Of a DNA stretch of 64,000 nt, positions 1 to 8,574 are shown piece after piece. The stretch's first letter is position 1; each line of letters opens with the position of its first letter. The notes beneath the pieces are model-generated. The model searched no databases and had not been told where the DNA came from. It saw only the letters and a list, made by a program, of their open reading frames with translations. This DNA is from Bacillus australimaris. GTDB taxonomy: Bacteria > Bacillota > Bacilli > Bacillales > Bacillaceae. The translations under genes were made by a program, and so were the position numbers. The stretch is from contig NZ_LGYN01000026.1 of NCBI RefSeq assembly GCF_001307105.1, positions 1-64,000 of the forward strand, in the 5' to 3' direction.

Positions 1-1283
1 TGAAACTTTGGTGAGTATGGCAATAGATTCGGAATAGATACTCTGTCTAGTGATTTTGCTCCTTGTTCAAGCCCTTTCTTCACCGTTGTTTTAGCTGCCG
101 TTGTTCCCGTTTTTGTAATGGCACCCGCCCCTTTAGAGCCAAAGACGATTTCTGCTAGAGAGCCAGTTGCATAGGCGAACCAGTGTGATCGAGAATATGC
201 ATCACCATCTATGACTTCTTTTTGGAATGAGTCTGATATCGATTTTCCAATCGCTTTTGATGTTTCAATTGGATGAGAAACAGCCGTTACGACCGATTCA
301 ACGGCACCCCCGGGATCTGTCACAAGATCGTAGATTCCAACTACTGTATCTTTGGCCACATCATATAGACCAACTGCTGCACCTTTTACAACATCAACGA
401 ACCCCTCTGATGCTTCTTCCTGCGCTTTGATCTGGAGAAGCTGGCTGTAATACATTTTTTGATCGTATGAAAGATTTTCATATCCAATTTCGTCTACAAT
501 CTCAAAGTATTTCTCTTTTGATATACACGAAGGATCGTTGAGTTTTTCTTTCAATTCTTTGATTCTTCGTTTCTCTTTTTCTTCTTTTTTCACCTTTAAA
601 TATGCTTTCACTTGAGCATCGATTTTATCATGATTCTTGTACACATCTGTTTCATGAAATGCTTTCGCATCGTAATACATTGGCTGCGCATTTTTCCCTT
701 TTCCTGTAGCAGCCATCATTTTTGCATAAAAAGTGGCGAGGTGTTTTTCAATCGCTTCTGATTTTGCGTATTCTGTTTTTAGCTCATGATCTATTTTATG
801 TACAGCATCAATGGCTTCTTTTCTTTTTTTGTTCGCATCATCTAAATGTTCATTGACCTCTTTAGTTGAAAATACGTTCAGTTCTATGAGATCACTGACG
901 TCATCAAAAATAGTGGATAGGGCTTCTTTTTGTTCCTTGAGCATATCTTTATTGTTTTGAATGCCTTGTTTTAATTGAGCGTCTAAGAAATGCTCATCAA
1001 TAAATGTACTTCCGCCTAATGATTCGTCATCAAGCTTTCCTTTTATCCCATCTAAAAAAGCTTTTTGCATATCAATAAAATCAAGATAAGTATCCGTGTA
1101 AAGCGCAAGATCCTCATAAAAGGCTTTGATATTGTCTGCACCTTTTCCAGTAAATTCATCACCTAATCCCGATACACTTTTTAATGCTTTTTTCACAAGT
1201 TTCATTTCTTCTTGAAGCTCATGATAGGCCTTTGACCTCTGTTCGACAGCTGATAATAAAGATGGAGCATCTAATATTTTCAT
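1..1283 (-). CDS. LXG-domain polymorphic toxin, N-terminal part (C-terminus beyond window)
   Basis: The frame is open from an ATG at 1283 to the left edge, about 427 codons, so the gene is cut by the window. An AAAGGAGTC ribosome site lies about 10 bases upstream of the ATG. The protein starts MKILDAPSLLSAVEQR and continues as a long helical region, as in the LXG targeting domain of Bacillus toxins of the YeeF/YobL type, which are secreted by the type VII (Yuk/Ess) system. Near residues 310-420 comes a Gly/Ala-rich linker with the motif YATGSLAE, typical of the pre-toxin TG domain. The catalytic toxin domain and the immunity gene should lie further left and are not visible, so the toxic activity is unknown. 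No LXG chaperone pair is seen upstream. Confidence 0.85.
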   Translation of the reverse strand, partial: MKILDAPSLLSAVEQRSKAYHELQEEMKLVKKALKSVSGLGDEFTGKGADNIKAFYEDLALYTDTYLDFIDMQKAFLDGIKGKLDDESLGGSTFIDEHFLDAQLKQGIQNNKDMLKEQKEALSTIFDDVSDLIELNVFSTKEVNEHLDDANKKRKEAIDAVHKIDHELKTEYAKSEAIEKHLATFYAKMMAATGKGKNAQPMYYDAKAFHETDVYKNHDKIDAQVKAYLKVKKEEKEKRRIKELKEKLNDPSCISKEKYFEIVDEIGYENLSYDQKMYYSQLLQIKAQEEASEGFVDVVKGAAVGLYDVAKDTVVGIYDLVTDPGGAVESVVTAVSHPIETSKAIGKSISDSFQKEVIDGDAYSRSHWFAYATGSLAEIVFGSKGAGAITKTGTTAAKTTVKKGLEQGAKSLDRVSIPNLLPYSPKF

Positions 1284-1372
1284 ATAAAAAAGACTCCTTT
1301 TATGGAATATTCTTTTACTAGAATACCATAAGGAGTCTTACACTTTAATCCACTTTATCGTTTTTTAACCAA

Positions 1373-1480
1373 TTATTCTTCAGTGCTGCGTCTTGATGCG
1401 ACAGTTTGGACATCATCATGTTGAGGTTGATTGAAACCACTTTTAATGAAAAGTATACGTAGTGTTACTACAACAAACAT
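1373..1480 (-). CDS. possible 35-residue membrane peptide upstream of the LXG toxin
   Basis: A short frame starts at an ATG at 1480 after a weak GGGTG ribosome site. It encodes MFVVVTLRILFIKSG followed by a polar tail ending RRSTEE. The first 13 residues could form one membrane segment. I recognise no family. It lies 90 bases before the LXG start on the same strand and may be a remnant or chance frame. Confidence 0.2.
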   Translation of the reverse strand: MFVVVTLRILFIKSGFNQPQHDDVQTVASRRSTEE

Positions 1481-1944
1481 AAGAAACACCCATTTAAAAA
1501 ATCATAAAATATTTTTGAATTGTGGGTGATTCGTGGATGTTTCCTAAGAGAATGAGAATTCATTACAAACTTAGTTTGATAAAAGATTTTAATTTTATTT
1601 GAAAATCTGGAAATCTAATAAGAAACATCTAATAAACCTTCACTTTTAATAGAATTACAGTTTCTAATTTCTTCATATGCTTCAATCAAGCTATCCCTCC
1701 CTACCCCTTTTATTGCTCACACTTTGACAGGCAATAGCCTCACGTATAGATTTTAAATCCTTCATCCACAACTTAATTAAATAGTGATAGCAATCATTAA
1801 TTAAGACGCTCGTCAATTTTCGGCCCATCAATGTTCAAGAAAAGCGAGTTCACCAGTAAATATAATAAAGACCTGACTAAGTTTCAACCAGGTTCATGAA
1901 GGGGTCAATCTGATTGTTATTATAAAGAAATCGAAAAATCAAAA

Positions 1945-1958
1945 CGAACATTTGTTCT
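1945..1958. promoter_or_regulatory. LexA (SOS) box, near-consensus
   Basis: The sequence CGAACATTTGTTCT matches the Bacillus LexA/DinR consensus CGAAC-N4-GTTCG at all but the last base. On the minus strand a TATAAT (1924-1919) follows, so it could control a short minus-strand transcript, but no clear gene follows. Confidence 0.5.
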
Positions 1959-2172
1959 TGTTTGATTTTCCGAAGTTTTACAATTGCGTTTTAATTTTAT
2001 CTATATGTTTAGAGACATTGTATTTCGGACGACCATCGTCGTGTTTCAACCAATTGATTCTTATGAATAACAGTGGTTTGCTAAAGAAATAAATCTTCGA
2101 AATATATGAATTTTTTATCCTGTCTCCGCCGGCAAACCGTATATAAATTTATTGTAACTCAAACCCAAAAAG

Positions 2173-2186
2173 AGAACAAACATTCG
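2173..2186. promoter_or_regulatory. LexA-like box, degenerate, copy A
   Basis: AGAACAAACATTCG resembles the LexA consensus with two changes. The following bases (ATTATAATTCCTTTTG) are nearly the same as those after the box at 3375, so the two look like diverged copies of one promoter region. Confidence 0.35.
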
Positions 2187-2270
2187 ATTATAATTCCTTT
2201 TGGTAAAATAAAAAGTGTTCAATGTGGCATATTTAAACAATTCGACGTTGTTTACTATTAGACTAAACAG

Positions 2271-3197
2271 TTATTCACTGAGCTCTGCCAATAGCCAATC
2301 GGCTTGTCGATTTAATCTGCGGGCGGTTTCTCCCACATGAATGAATTCTTCACTTGCCTGCTTTATAAGCATCTGATTCTTAAAGACACTTGACTGGGCT
2401 TGATCTGTTCCCTTAATCACCTTTTCTAATTCCACGTGAATTGCCTTCACATATTTATTTACATTTACGATCGCCTCTTTTGAATCAGTCGCAAGCTTTC
2501 GTATTTCTGCTGCCACCACACTAAAACCATTTCCATAAGAACCTGCATGCGCAGCTTCTATGGCCGCATTTAATGAAAGCAACTGAGTTTGTGAGGCAAT
2601 GCTGTTAATAGTCGTAGCAATTGAGCTGATTGATTCTACTTGCTTTGTTAATCCATCTAGCAAGCTCGTATATTGATCTGTTTCATTGGCTATATGTTCA
2701 TAAGAAGCATTGACCGTTTGACTATGCTGGATACAGATTTCTGCTCGTTCCATTAGTTTTGTAGACATATTCCTTAAATCTTCTACGACCTGCTTCATAG
2801 CGTTTTCTCTCGTCGTAATATCTGTCGCTACTTTCACCACACCTACTACGTCTCCAGCATTATTTCGAATTGGGGTATATGTTGCTTCAAACCATAAGCT
2901 CGCAACATGTTTGGTCATTCGCTGCACCTTATCTTGAAAAATCAGACCAGTCTTCAAACGATTCCAAAACATGCGATAGTCTGGATGTTCTGCAATATGC
3001 GGAGGGCATAATTGTTTATGTTTTAGACCGATCATCTCTTGCTGAGAATATCCCATTGCTTTTGCAAAAAGATCATTGACCCATAGCACCTCACCTGTGA
3101 CATCAAATTCAATCATTGCTAGTGACTGTTCTAATGCACTGAGAACAGCTGATTGCTCAAATACTTGTGTGGGATACTCGTTTTTTGATTTAATCAT
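2271..3197 (-). CDS. soluble PAS-domain methyl-accepting chemotaxis protein
   Basis: The protein has 308 residues and no membrane segment. An N-terminal PAS domain (about residues 20-130, with the typical [16 protein letters not shown] and [11 protein letters not shown] patterns) is followed by a shortened MCP signalling domain containing the hairpin tip [18 protein letters not shown] and [10 protein letters not shown], which binds CheW/CheA. It is probably a cytoplasmic sensor of redox, oxygen or a small ligand, comparable in layout to short soluble Bacillus receptors such as YfmS. I start at the ATG at 3197 because GGAGAG lies nine bases upstream; the longer frame needs a TTG without a ribosome site. 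A TAGACC-N18-TATAAT promoter lies upstream. It stands alone between LexA-like repeats, suggesting accessory DNA. Confidence 0.85.
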   Translation of the reverse strand: MIKSKNEYPTQVFEQSAVLSALEQSLAMIEFDVTGEVLWVNDLFAKAMGYSQQEMIGLKHKQLCPPHIAEHPDYRMFWNRLKTGLIFQDKVQRMTKHVASLWFEATYTPIRNNAGDVVGVVKVATDITTRENAMKQVVEDLRNMSTKLMERAEICIQHSQTVNASYEHIANETDQYTSLLDGLTKQVESISSIATTINSIASQTQLLSLNAAIEAAHAGSYGNGFSVVAAEIRKLATDSKEAIVNVNKYVKAIHVELEKVIKGTDQAQSSVFKNQMLIKQASEEFIHVGETARRLNRQADWLLAELSE

Positions 3198-3238
3198 AAA
3201 TTTCATCTCTCCTATTTCTATCAAATTCGAACTTTCGT

Positions 3239-3268
3239 ATTATATACACGTCTTTTCTCCCAGGTCTA
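3239..3268 (-). promoter_or_regulatory. sigma-A-like promoter of the chemotaxis receptor
   Basis: On the minus strand TAGACC (3268-3263) and TATAAT (3244-3239) are separated by 18 bases. The -10 box is perfect and the gene start follows about 40 bases later. Confidence 0.5.
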
Positions 3269-3671
3269 GATAAACACTTGAACTTTTAAACTAAATTTAA
3301 AGAAAAAAACGGAAGTTTTAAAAATAAACTAATGGAATAATAAGACTCTAAAGGAATTTTTATTATTCATAAAACGAACAAATATTTGATTGTAATTCCT
3401 TTTGAGATGATAGTATGTGATCGTGGCGATACAAATTTTTATAAAGTTTTCAGATATTCTAAATATCAAAACACCCTAACGATTGACCATAGCCCTAATA
3501 GGGCCTTTTTAGTTTTCTCGGAAAATGCATACAACTATAAATCTACAATTAATACAAAACAGACATTCGTAATAAAATGGCATTTCAGTCTTTGTTTTAA
3601 ATTTGTTGAAAAAATAAGTGATAGTGTTGAAATACTATATTTTCTATATAAGTAATTAAATGATAAAATGA
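3269..3671. other. AT-rich region without a convincing gene
   Basis: It holds LexA-like box B. An 89-codon plus-strand frame (3386-3655) has no ribosome site and no recognisable domain. A short start MIVCDRG just after the LexA-like box recalls the start of YolD-like SOS proteins (DRG-IKW), so this may be a decayed yolD-like gene. Confidence 0.35.
3375..3388. promoter_or_regulatory. LexA-like box, degenerate, copy B
   Basis: CGAACAAATATTTG keeps the CGAAC half-site and a weak second half. It is followed by ATTGTAATTCCTTTTG, nearly the same as after the box at 2173. Confidence 0.35.
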
Positions 3672-3833
3672 ATGTTGTTCATTATTTTGTTGTCCTTGTT
3701 CTTGATTTTGACCCCTGTTCCCCCTAGTTTTGCAACCGAGAAAAACACCTCAAAAGAAGAAAACGACTCTTTAAAAAACCACGAAGAATTCAGTCATCTA
3801 TTTTGTATTGAAGGCTTGAGCAATGCCGTGTAA
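3672..3833 (+). CDS. possible small secreted peptide precursor, 53 residues
   Basis: The frame begins MLFIILLSLFLILTPVPPS and then FATEKNTSKEEND, so it has a strongly hydrophobic stretch followed by a charged tail with one cysteine, as in a signal peptide plus short mature peptide. No good ribosome site is visible, and the start codon directly follows an in-frame TGA, so the true start could be lost. I know no family that fits. It is convergent with glnA. It may be a small secreted or pro-signal peptide, or a relic. Confidence 0.3.
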   Translation: MLFIILLSLFLILTPVPPSFATEKNTSKEENDSLKNHEEFSHLFCIEGLSNAV

Positions 3834-3940
3834 TAATTAATGATTTTATCTATTGTCTGTTTATTCACGATCCTACGTATGATTAATTGTGGAGTTAAAT
3901 TCATAACTTCAAATTTTTTTGGTCATATTTTGACCAAAAT

Positions 3941-3978
3941 AAAAACCCCTTGAAACCAATGGTTCCAAGGGGTTTTCT
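3941..3978 (-). terminator. terminator of glnRA
   Basis: A stem with arms AACCCCTTGGAACC / GGTTTCAAGGGGTT around a four-base loop is followed, on the minus strand, by TTTTTATTTT. Confidence 0.85.
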
Positions 3979-3981
3979 TTA

Positions 3982-5316
3982 TTAATACTGAGACATATAC
4001 TGATCGCGTTCCCATGGGTGTACTTGGGTTCTGAACATATCCCATTCGATTTCTTTTGATTCGATGAAGTGCTCGAATAGGTGATCGCCTAGTGCGTTGA
4101 TCATCACTTCGTTTGATTTTAGCAGCTCAAGTGCTTCTGCAAGTGTTGCAGGAAGGTCAGAGATGCCGTTTTCAAGGCGCTCTTCTTTGTCCATGACATA
4201 GATGTTTCTGTCAATTGGAGCTGGTGCTTCTAGTTTGTTTTTGATTCCGTCTAGACCTGCTGCAAGTAATACGCTTAATGCAAGGTATGGGTTTGCAGAT
4301 GGGTCTACGCTGCGCACTTCTACACGTGTGCTGATGCCGCGTGATGCCGGGATACGGATCAATGGGCTGCGGTTTTGTGCACTCCATGCCACATAGCAAG
4401 GTGCTTCATAGCCAGGTACAAGACGCTTGTAAGAGTTGACCGTTGGGTTTGTGACCGCTGTAAAGCTTGTTGCGTGCTTGACGATACCTGCGATAAAGTG
4501 TCTAGCAGTCTCGCTTAATTGTAAATCTGCTTTTTCATCAAAGAATGCGTTTTTACCATTTTTAAATAATGATAGGTTACAGTGCATACCAGATCCGTTT
4601 ACACCGAACAATGGTTTTGGCATGAATGTCGCATGAAGACCGTGCTTTCTCGCAATTGTTTTGACAACAAGCTTGAACGTTTGAATGTCATCACAAGAAC
4701 GGATCGCGCCTGCATATTTGAAATCAATTTCGTGCTGCCCTGGTGCTACTTCGTGGTGAGATGCTTCAATTTCAAAGCCCATTTCTTCGAGCTCAAGCAC
4801 GATATCACGGCGGCAGTTTTCACCTAGATCTGTTGGTGCAAGGTCAAAGTATCCACCTTTATCGTTTAATTCGAGCGTTGGCTCGCCTTTTTCATCTAAT
4901 TTAAATAAGAAGAATTCTGGCTCAGGTCCAAGGTTGAAATCACTAAATCCTAGTTCTTCCATTTCCTTTAAAATACGCTTTAAGTTGTTACGCGGGTCTC
5001 CATCAAATGGCGTCCCGTCTGGCTTATAAATGTCACAAATAAAGCGTGCAACTTTACCTTTTTCTGCTGTCCAAGGGAAAATAACAAATGTGTTTAGGTC
5101 TGGGTATAGATACATATCTGATTCTTCGATACGTACGAATCCTTCAATCGATGAACCGTCAAACATACATTTGTTATCGAGAGCTTTTTCTAACTGGCTC
5201 ACAGGAATCTCAACATTTTTAATTGTTCCGAGAATGTCTGTAAATTGCAGACGGATGTACTTTACGTTTTCCTCATTTACTAATTTTACGATATCTTCTC
5301 TTGTGTACTTTGCCAT
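3982..5316 (-). CDS. glnA: glutamine synthetase, type I-alpha
   Basis: The 444-residue protein makes glutamine from glutamate, ammonia and ATP as a cytoplasmic dodecamer. It shows the N-terminal beta-grasp domain with DGSSIEGF (about residues 53-60), the metal-binding [11 protein letters not shown] segment, the ATP-binding [13 protein letters not shown] region and the [12 protein letters not shown] segment near the active site. The length equals the B. subtilis enzyme, which lacks adenylylation and is instead feedback-inhibited and complexed with GlnR and TnrA. It lies 60 bases behind glnR and shares its operon, promoter and GlnR operators; a strong terminator follows. Confidence 0.97.
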   Translation of the reverse strand: MAKYTREDIVKLVNEENVKYIRLQFTDILGTIKNVEIPVSQLEKALDNKCMFDGSSIEGFVRIEESDMYLYPDLNTFVIFPWTAEKGKVARFICDIYKPDGTPFDGDPRNNLKRILKEMEELGFSDFNLGPEPEFFLFKLDEKGEPTLELNDKGGYFDLAPTDLGENCRRDIVLELEEMGFEIEASHHEVAPGQHEIDFKYAGAIRSCDDIQTFKLVVKTIARKHGLHATFMPKPLFGVNGSGMHCNLSLFKNGKNAFFDEKADLQLSETARHFIAGIVKHATSFTAVTNPTVNSYKRLVPGYEAPCYVAWSAQNRSPLIRIPASRGISTRVEVRSVDPSANPYLALSVLLAAGLDGIKNKLEAPAPIDRNIYVMDKEERLENGISDLPATLAEALELLKSNEVMINALGDHLFEHFIESKEIEWDMFRTQVHPWERDQYMSQY

Positions 5317-5376
5317 TTCGTAAAACTCCTCCCCTACAAAAGGTAAAATGTGTATAGCAATGCTTTTGCTAATTGG

Positions 5377-5787
5377 TTAACGGAAGAACCTTGACATATC
5401 CCCCTGCCTAAAGGTCGTTCCTTGTTGGAAACGTCCAGCCTGAATGAGTTCCTTCTTCAGTAGCTTCCTGAGTTCATCATCTGACAAGTTGTGCTTAGCA
5501 GTGGTTTTCTCCTCGCCTTTTGTTTCTGGCGTTGGATTTTCAGCCTCAGCTTTGGCAAAAAGTTTTTTGATTCCTGCCATGTTTACACCTTGTTCGATGA
5601 GATTTTTAATTTCTAGTAATTTATCAACATCATGAAAAGAAAATAATCGGCGATTCCCATCACTTCTTGCTGGAAATACTAAACCATTTTCCTCATAATA
5701 GCGAATTTGTCTTGCAGATAATTCTGTTAGCTGCATGACAATCCCAATTGGGAATAAAGGCATTGAGCGGCGAATGTTATCACTCAT
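5377..5787 (-). CDS. glnR: MerR-family nitrogen repressor GlnR
   Basis: The 136-residue protein has an N-terminal MerR winged helix (about residues 14-80, with [14 protein letters not shown] and [13 protein letters not shown]) and a C-terminal tail, which in GlnR is the autoinhibitory segment relieved by feedback-inhibited glutamine synthetase. In B. subtilis GlnR represses glnRA, ureABC and tnrA when nitrogen is in excess. It is the first gene of glnR-glnA, and two operator sites lie just upstream, so it most likely autoregulates. Confidence 0.95.
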   Translation of the reverse strand: MSDNIRRSMPLFPIGIVMQLTELSARQIRYYEENGLVFPARSDGNRRLFSFHDVDKLLEIKNLIEQGVNMAGIKKLFAKAEAENPTPETKGEEKTTAKHNLSDDELRKLLKKELIQAGRFQQGTTFRQGDMSRFFR

Positions 5788-5818
5788 CTCAACTGTCTCC
5801 TCCTCTTTGCTTAAATTT

Positions 5819-5847
5819 ATTATATGTCATGTTATATTATGTGTCAA
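5819..5847 (-). promoter_or_regulatory. sigma-A promoter of glnRA, perfect consensus
   Basis: On the minus strand TTGACA (5847-5842) and TATAAT (5824-5819) are exactly 17 bases apart. The GlnR site at 5830-5846 overlaps the -35 box and spacer. Confidence 0.85.
5830..5846. promoter_or_regulatory. GlnR/TnrA operator overlapping the glnRA promoter
   Basis: TGTTA-N7-TGTCA matches the TGTNA-N7-TNACA consensus with one mismatch. It covers the -35 and spacer of glnRA, a position suited to repression. Confidence 0.75.
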
Positions 5848-5852
5848 CGAAA

Positions 5853-5869
5853 TGTTAGGAATATTAACA
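5853..5869. promoter_or_regulatory. GlnR/TnrA operator, upstream site
   Basis: TGTTA-N7-TAACA is a perfect match to TGTNA-N7-TNACA. It lies just upstream of the -35 box, matching the two-site layout of B. subtilis glnRA. Confidence 0.8.
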
Positions 5870-5878
5870 TGGATTTTT

Positions 5879-7159
5879 TTATCGAGCAGGTACTTCAATA
5901 AACCCTTGCTCCAATAAGGCATCTACAGCACTGCAAATCGCATTTTTCACATGGGCATACGTGAGTCCGCCTTGAACGTAGGCAGTATAAGGCGGTCTGA
6001 TCGGACCATCGGCTGATAATTCGATACTTGCTCCTTGAACAAAGGTGCCTGCTGCCATAATGACATCATCCTCGTAGCCCGGCATATAGCTTGCATGTGG
6101 AGTGACGTGACTGTTGATCGGAGATGCATACTGAATTGCCTGACAGAACGCAATCATTTTTTTAGGGTCTCCAAATTCAACTGATTGAATCAAATCCGTT
6201 CTTTTCGCATTCCACGCTGGGTTCGTTTGGAATCCGAGCTTCTCAAGAAAACGAGCGGTAAACACTGCGCCTTTTAGGCTTTGTGCCACAACATGCGGCG
6301 CTAGGAAGAAGCCTTGATACATTTCCTGGAGGGCATACAGCGATGCACCCGCTTCACTGCCGATGCCTGGAGATGTCATGCGATAAGAGCAAGCTTCTAC
6401 CCATTTTTCTTTTCCAACGATATAGCCGCCTGTTTTGGCAAGACCTCCGCCTGGGTTTTTAATGAGAGAACCAGCCATAAGATCCGCTCCTACATGACAT
6501 GGTTCTTGTAATTCAGTAAATTCACCATAACAGTTGTCCACAAATACTATGATCTCTTCATTGATCTCTTTCACAAATGAAATCATTTGCTCAATTTCTT
6601 CTATTGTAAAGGATGGTCTTGAAGCATAGCCTTTTGATCGCTGGATTCCGATGACTTTTGTTTTAGTGGAAATCGACTCTTTTACTTTGTCGTAATCGAC
6701 TGATCCATCTTGACGCAAATCAATGGCTTTATAGTCAATCTGGAAGTCTTTTAATGAGCCTGTCCCTTCCTTCCCGCGAATCCCAACAATTTCTTCAAGC
6801 GTATCGTATGGTTTCCCTGTCATATAGATCAATTCATCGCCGGGTCTCAGCACACCGAATAAGGCAATGGAAATCGCATGTGTGCCTGAAATAATTTGCG
6901 GACGCACAAGGCCGCTTTCTCCTCCGAAGACATCCGCATAAATCTTTTCTAACGTGTCTCTTCCCATATCATCATAGCCGTATCCAGTCGTTGGATTAAA
7001 GTGAGAGTCACTGACTTTGTGCTTTCGATAGCTTTCAAGCACCCGCCACTCATTTTGTTCGCTCTTTTGATCAATTTGCTGATGTACGTGTAAAATCTCT
7101 TGTTCTGTTTCTGCTGCTACTTTTTCTAATATACTGCCGTGTTTTAATGTGTGAAACAT
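5879..7159 (-). CDS. ynbB: PLP-dependent cystathionine-lyase-like enzyme YnbB
   Basis: The 426-residue protein belongs to the group annotated as methionine gamma-lyase-related or aluminium-resistance proteins (fold type I aminotransferase superfamily). The probable PLP lysine is K234 in SLIKNPGGGLAKTGG, with the cofactor-ring aspartate in VFVDNCYGEF (D208) and a substrate loop TTGYGYDDMGRDT near residue 57. The exact reaction is not established. The start codon lies six bases after the hflX stop, and glnR follows 90 bases later, the same order as in B. subtilis. Co-expression with hflX is likely. Confidence 0.85.
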   Translation of the reverse strand: MFHTLKHGSILEKVAAETEQEILHVHQQIDQKSEQNEWRVLESYRKHKVSDSHFNPTTGYGYDDMGRDTLEKIYADVFGGESGLVRPQIISGTHAISIALFGVLRPGDELIYMTGKPYDTLEEIVGIRGKEGTGSLKDFQIDYKAIDLRQDGSVDYDKVKESISTKTKVIGIQRSKGYASRPSFTIEEIEQMISFVKEINEEIIVFVDNCYGEFTELQEPCHVGADLMAGSLIKNPGGGLAKTGGYIVGKEKWVEACSYRMTSPGIGSEAGASLYALQEMYQGFFLAPHVVAQSLKGAVFTARFLEKLGFQTNPAWNAKRTDLIQSVEFGDPKKMIAFCQAIQYASPINSHVTPHASYMPGYEDDVIMAAGTFVQGASIELSADGPIRPPYTAYVQGGLTYAHVKNAICSAVDALLEQGFIEVPAR

Positions 7160-7165
7160 CTTCAG

Positions 7166-8437
7166 TTAATTCCTTTCCAACATATACTTCTTGATTTGTC
7201 CTAAGATGGTCTGATCCTCACCACTAAATCCAGTGATGTCATAAAGCTCTGCTTCCTTTTGAAATTCTAGTGATTCCACGAGCGTTTCTGATTTTAATGC
7301 AGAAATAAGCTTTCCTTCATATGCTGGGATCTTCACATGGTATGGTTTTAAAAAGGCTTTTTTCAATTCAGCCATAATATCCGCTTTTAACCTTTTCACA
7401 TCTTCTTCGCGTCTAGCACTGATTAAAATATGGCGGTGCTTTGAAGATGGGATGAAATCTGGTCTGATTTGATCTTCTTTGTTATAAACTGTCAGCATTG
7501 GAATGCGGTCTGCTTCTAATTCTTCTAGAAGCTGATGAACTGTTCGCTCGTGACCTTCATAATCCTCATTAGAAGAATCGATGACATGAAGCAAATAATC
7601 GGCTTCCTTCACTTCTTCAAGAGTAGAACGAAATGCAGCAATCAGTGTTGTCGGAAGGTCTTGGATAAAGCCAACTGTATCTGAAATGAGCACACTGTAG
7701 CCAGAGTCTAATGTCATCTTACGTGTCATTGGATCAAGTGTCGCAAACAGCAAATCCTCTTCATGACTATCCGCTTCCGTTAATTGGTTAAATAGAGTCG
7801 ACTTTCCGGCATTCGTATACCCGACAATCGCAATTTGGAACACACCATTTTTCTTTCGGCGTTCCCGGTATCTTGTTCGATGTTCTTTGACTGCAGATAG
7901 CTGCCCGTTAATTTCATGAATGCGGTTTCGAATATGACGTCTATCTGTTTCAAGTTTTGTTTCACCTGGACCTCTTGCGCCAATTCCGCCTCCTTGTCTT
8001 GAGAGGCTGATTCCTTGTCCGCTCAGTCTCGGCAAGGCATACTGAAGCTGGGCAAGCTCTATTTGCAGCTTCCCTTCTCTTGTACGGGCTCTTTTCGCAA
8101 AGATATCTAAAATCAATTGCGTACGATCAATAATTTTCACATCTAAAGCAGTCGCCAAAGCTTTTAGCTGGCTTGGAGAAAGCTCGTCGTTAAATATAAT
8201 GACATCACATTCTAATTCCTCGCAAAGGACTTCCAGCTCTTCTACTTTTCCTTTACCGATATACGTTGCGCTGTCTTGTCTATTTCTCTTTTGCGTCATC
8301 ACGCTGACAGCTTCACCGCCAGCCGTTTTAGTTAAGGAAGCTAATTCTTCCATTGAGTATTGAAAGCGTTCATCTGTTACATGCGGCAATTGACAGCCGA
8401 CAAGGATCGCTTTTTCAGTCATTTCATGTTCATTCAA
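7166..8437 (-). CDS. hflX: ribosome-associated GTPase HflX
   Basis: The 423-residue protein has an N-terminal HflX domain, a glycine-rich linker [20 protein letters not shown]-type region (about 146-167), and a G domain with P-loop GYTNAGKS (206-213), DTVGF (G3) and NKED (G4). HflX binds the 50S subunit and splits stalled or heat-damaged ribosomes using GTP. The C-terminal extension is short, as in Gram-positive homologs. It heads the hflX-ynbB pair and matches B. subtilis YnbA. Confidence 0.93.
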   Translation of the reverse strand: MNEHEMTEKAILVGCQLPHVTDERFQYSMEELASLTKTAGGEAVSVMTQKRNRQDSATYIGKGKVEELEVLCEELECDVIIFNDELSPSQLKALATALDVKIIDRTQLILDIFAKRARTREGKLQIELAQLQYALPRLSGQGISLSRQGGGIGARGPGETKLETDRRHIRNRIHEINGQLSAVKEHRTRYRERRKKNGVFQIAIVGYTNAGKSTLFNQLTEADSHEEDLLFATLDPMTRKMTLDSGYSVLISDTVGFIQDLPTTLIAAFRSTLEEVKEADYLLHVIDSSNEDYEGHERTVHQLLEELEADRIPMLTVYNKEDQIRPDFIPSSKHRHILISARREEDVKRLKADIMAELKKAFLKPYHVKIPAYEGKLISALKSETLVESLEFQKEAELYDITGFSGEDQTILGQIKKYMLERN

Positions 8438-8540
8438 CGTTAGTTGTTTCCTTTCTGTACTTAAGTTTTCAGTAGTACCATCATACCAAACACATCACAC
8501 GTATACCACTATTCGGATGGTTTATTTTAGTATCTCTTTA

Positions 8541-8574
8541 TAAAAAGGATACGCCATTTTAAGAAGGCGTATCC
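8541..8574 (-). terminator. terminator of spoVK
   Basis: A 9-bp stem GGATACGCC / GGCGTATCC with a ten-base loop is followed on the minus strand by TTTTTAT. Its left part overlaps the last codons of spoVK. Confidence 0.85.

Larger units (their letters stand above)
1481..2270. other. gene-poor AT-rich region
   Basis: No convincing open frame is present. It holds two LexA-like boxes (listed separately) and a short imperfect hairpin at about 1866-1892 (arms ACCTG/CAGGT) that, read on the minus strand, ends in a T-rich tract. The region looks like decayed accessory DNA. Confidence 0.5.

Noticed and set aside
3386-3655. 89-codon plus-strand frame between the receptor and glnA
   Set aside because: No ribosome site, AT-driven composition and no domain; at most a decayed gene start after the LexA-like box.
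3866-3940. Riboswitch or T-box near glnA, or CRISPR arrays anywhere
   Set aside because: No T-box core, glutamine riboswitch pattern or regularly spaced repeats were seen; repeats found are gene-internal or simple hairpins.
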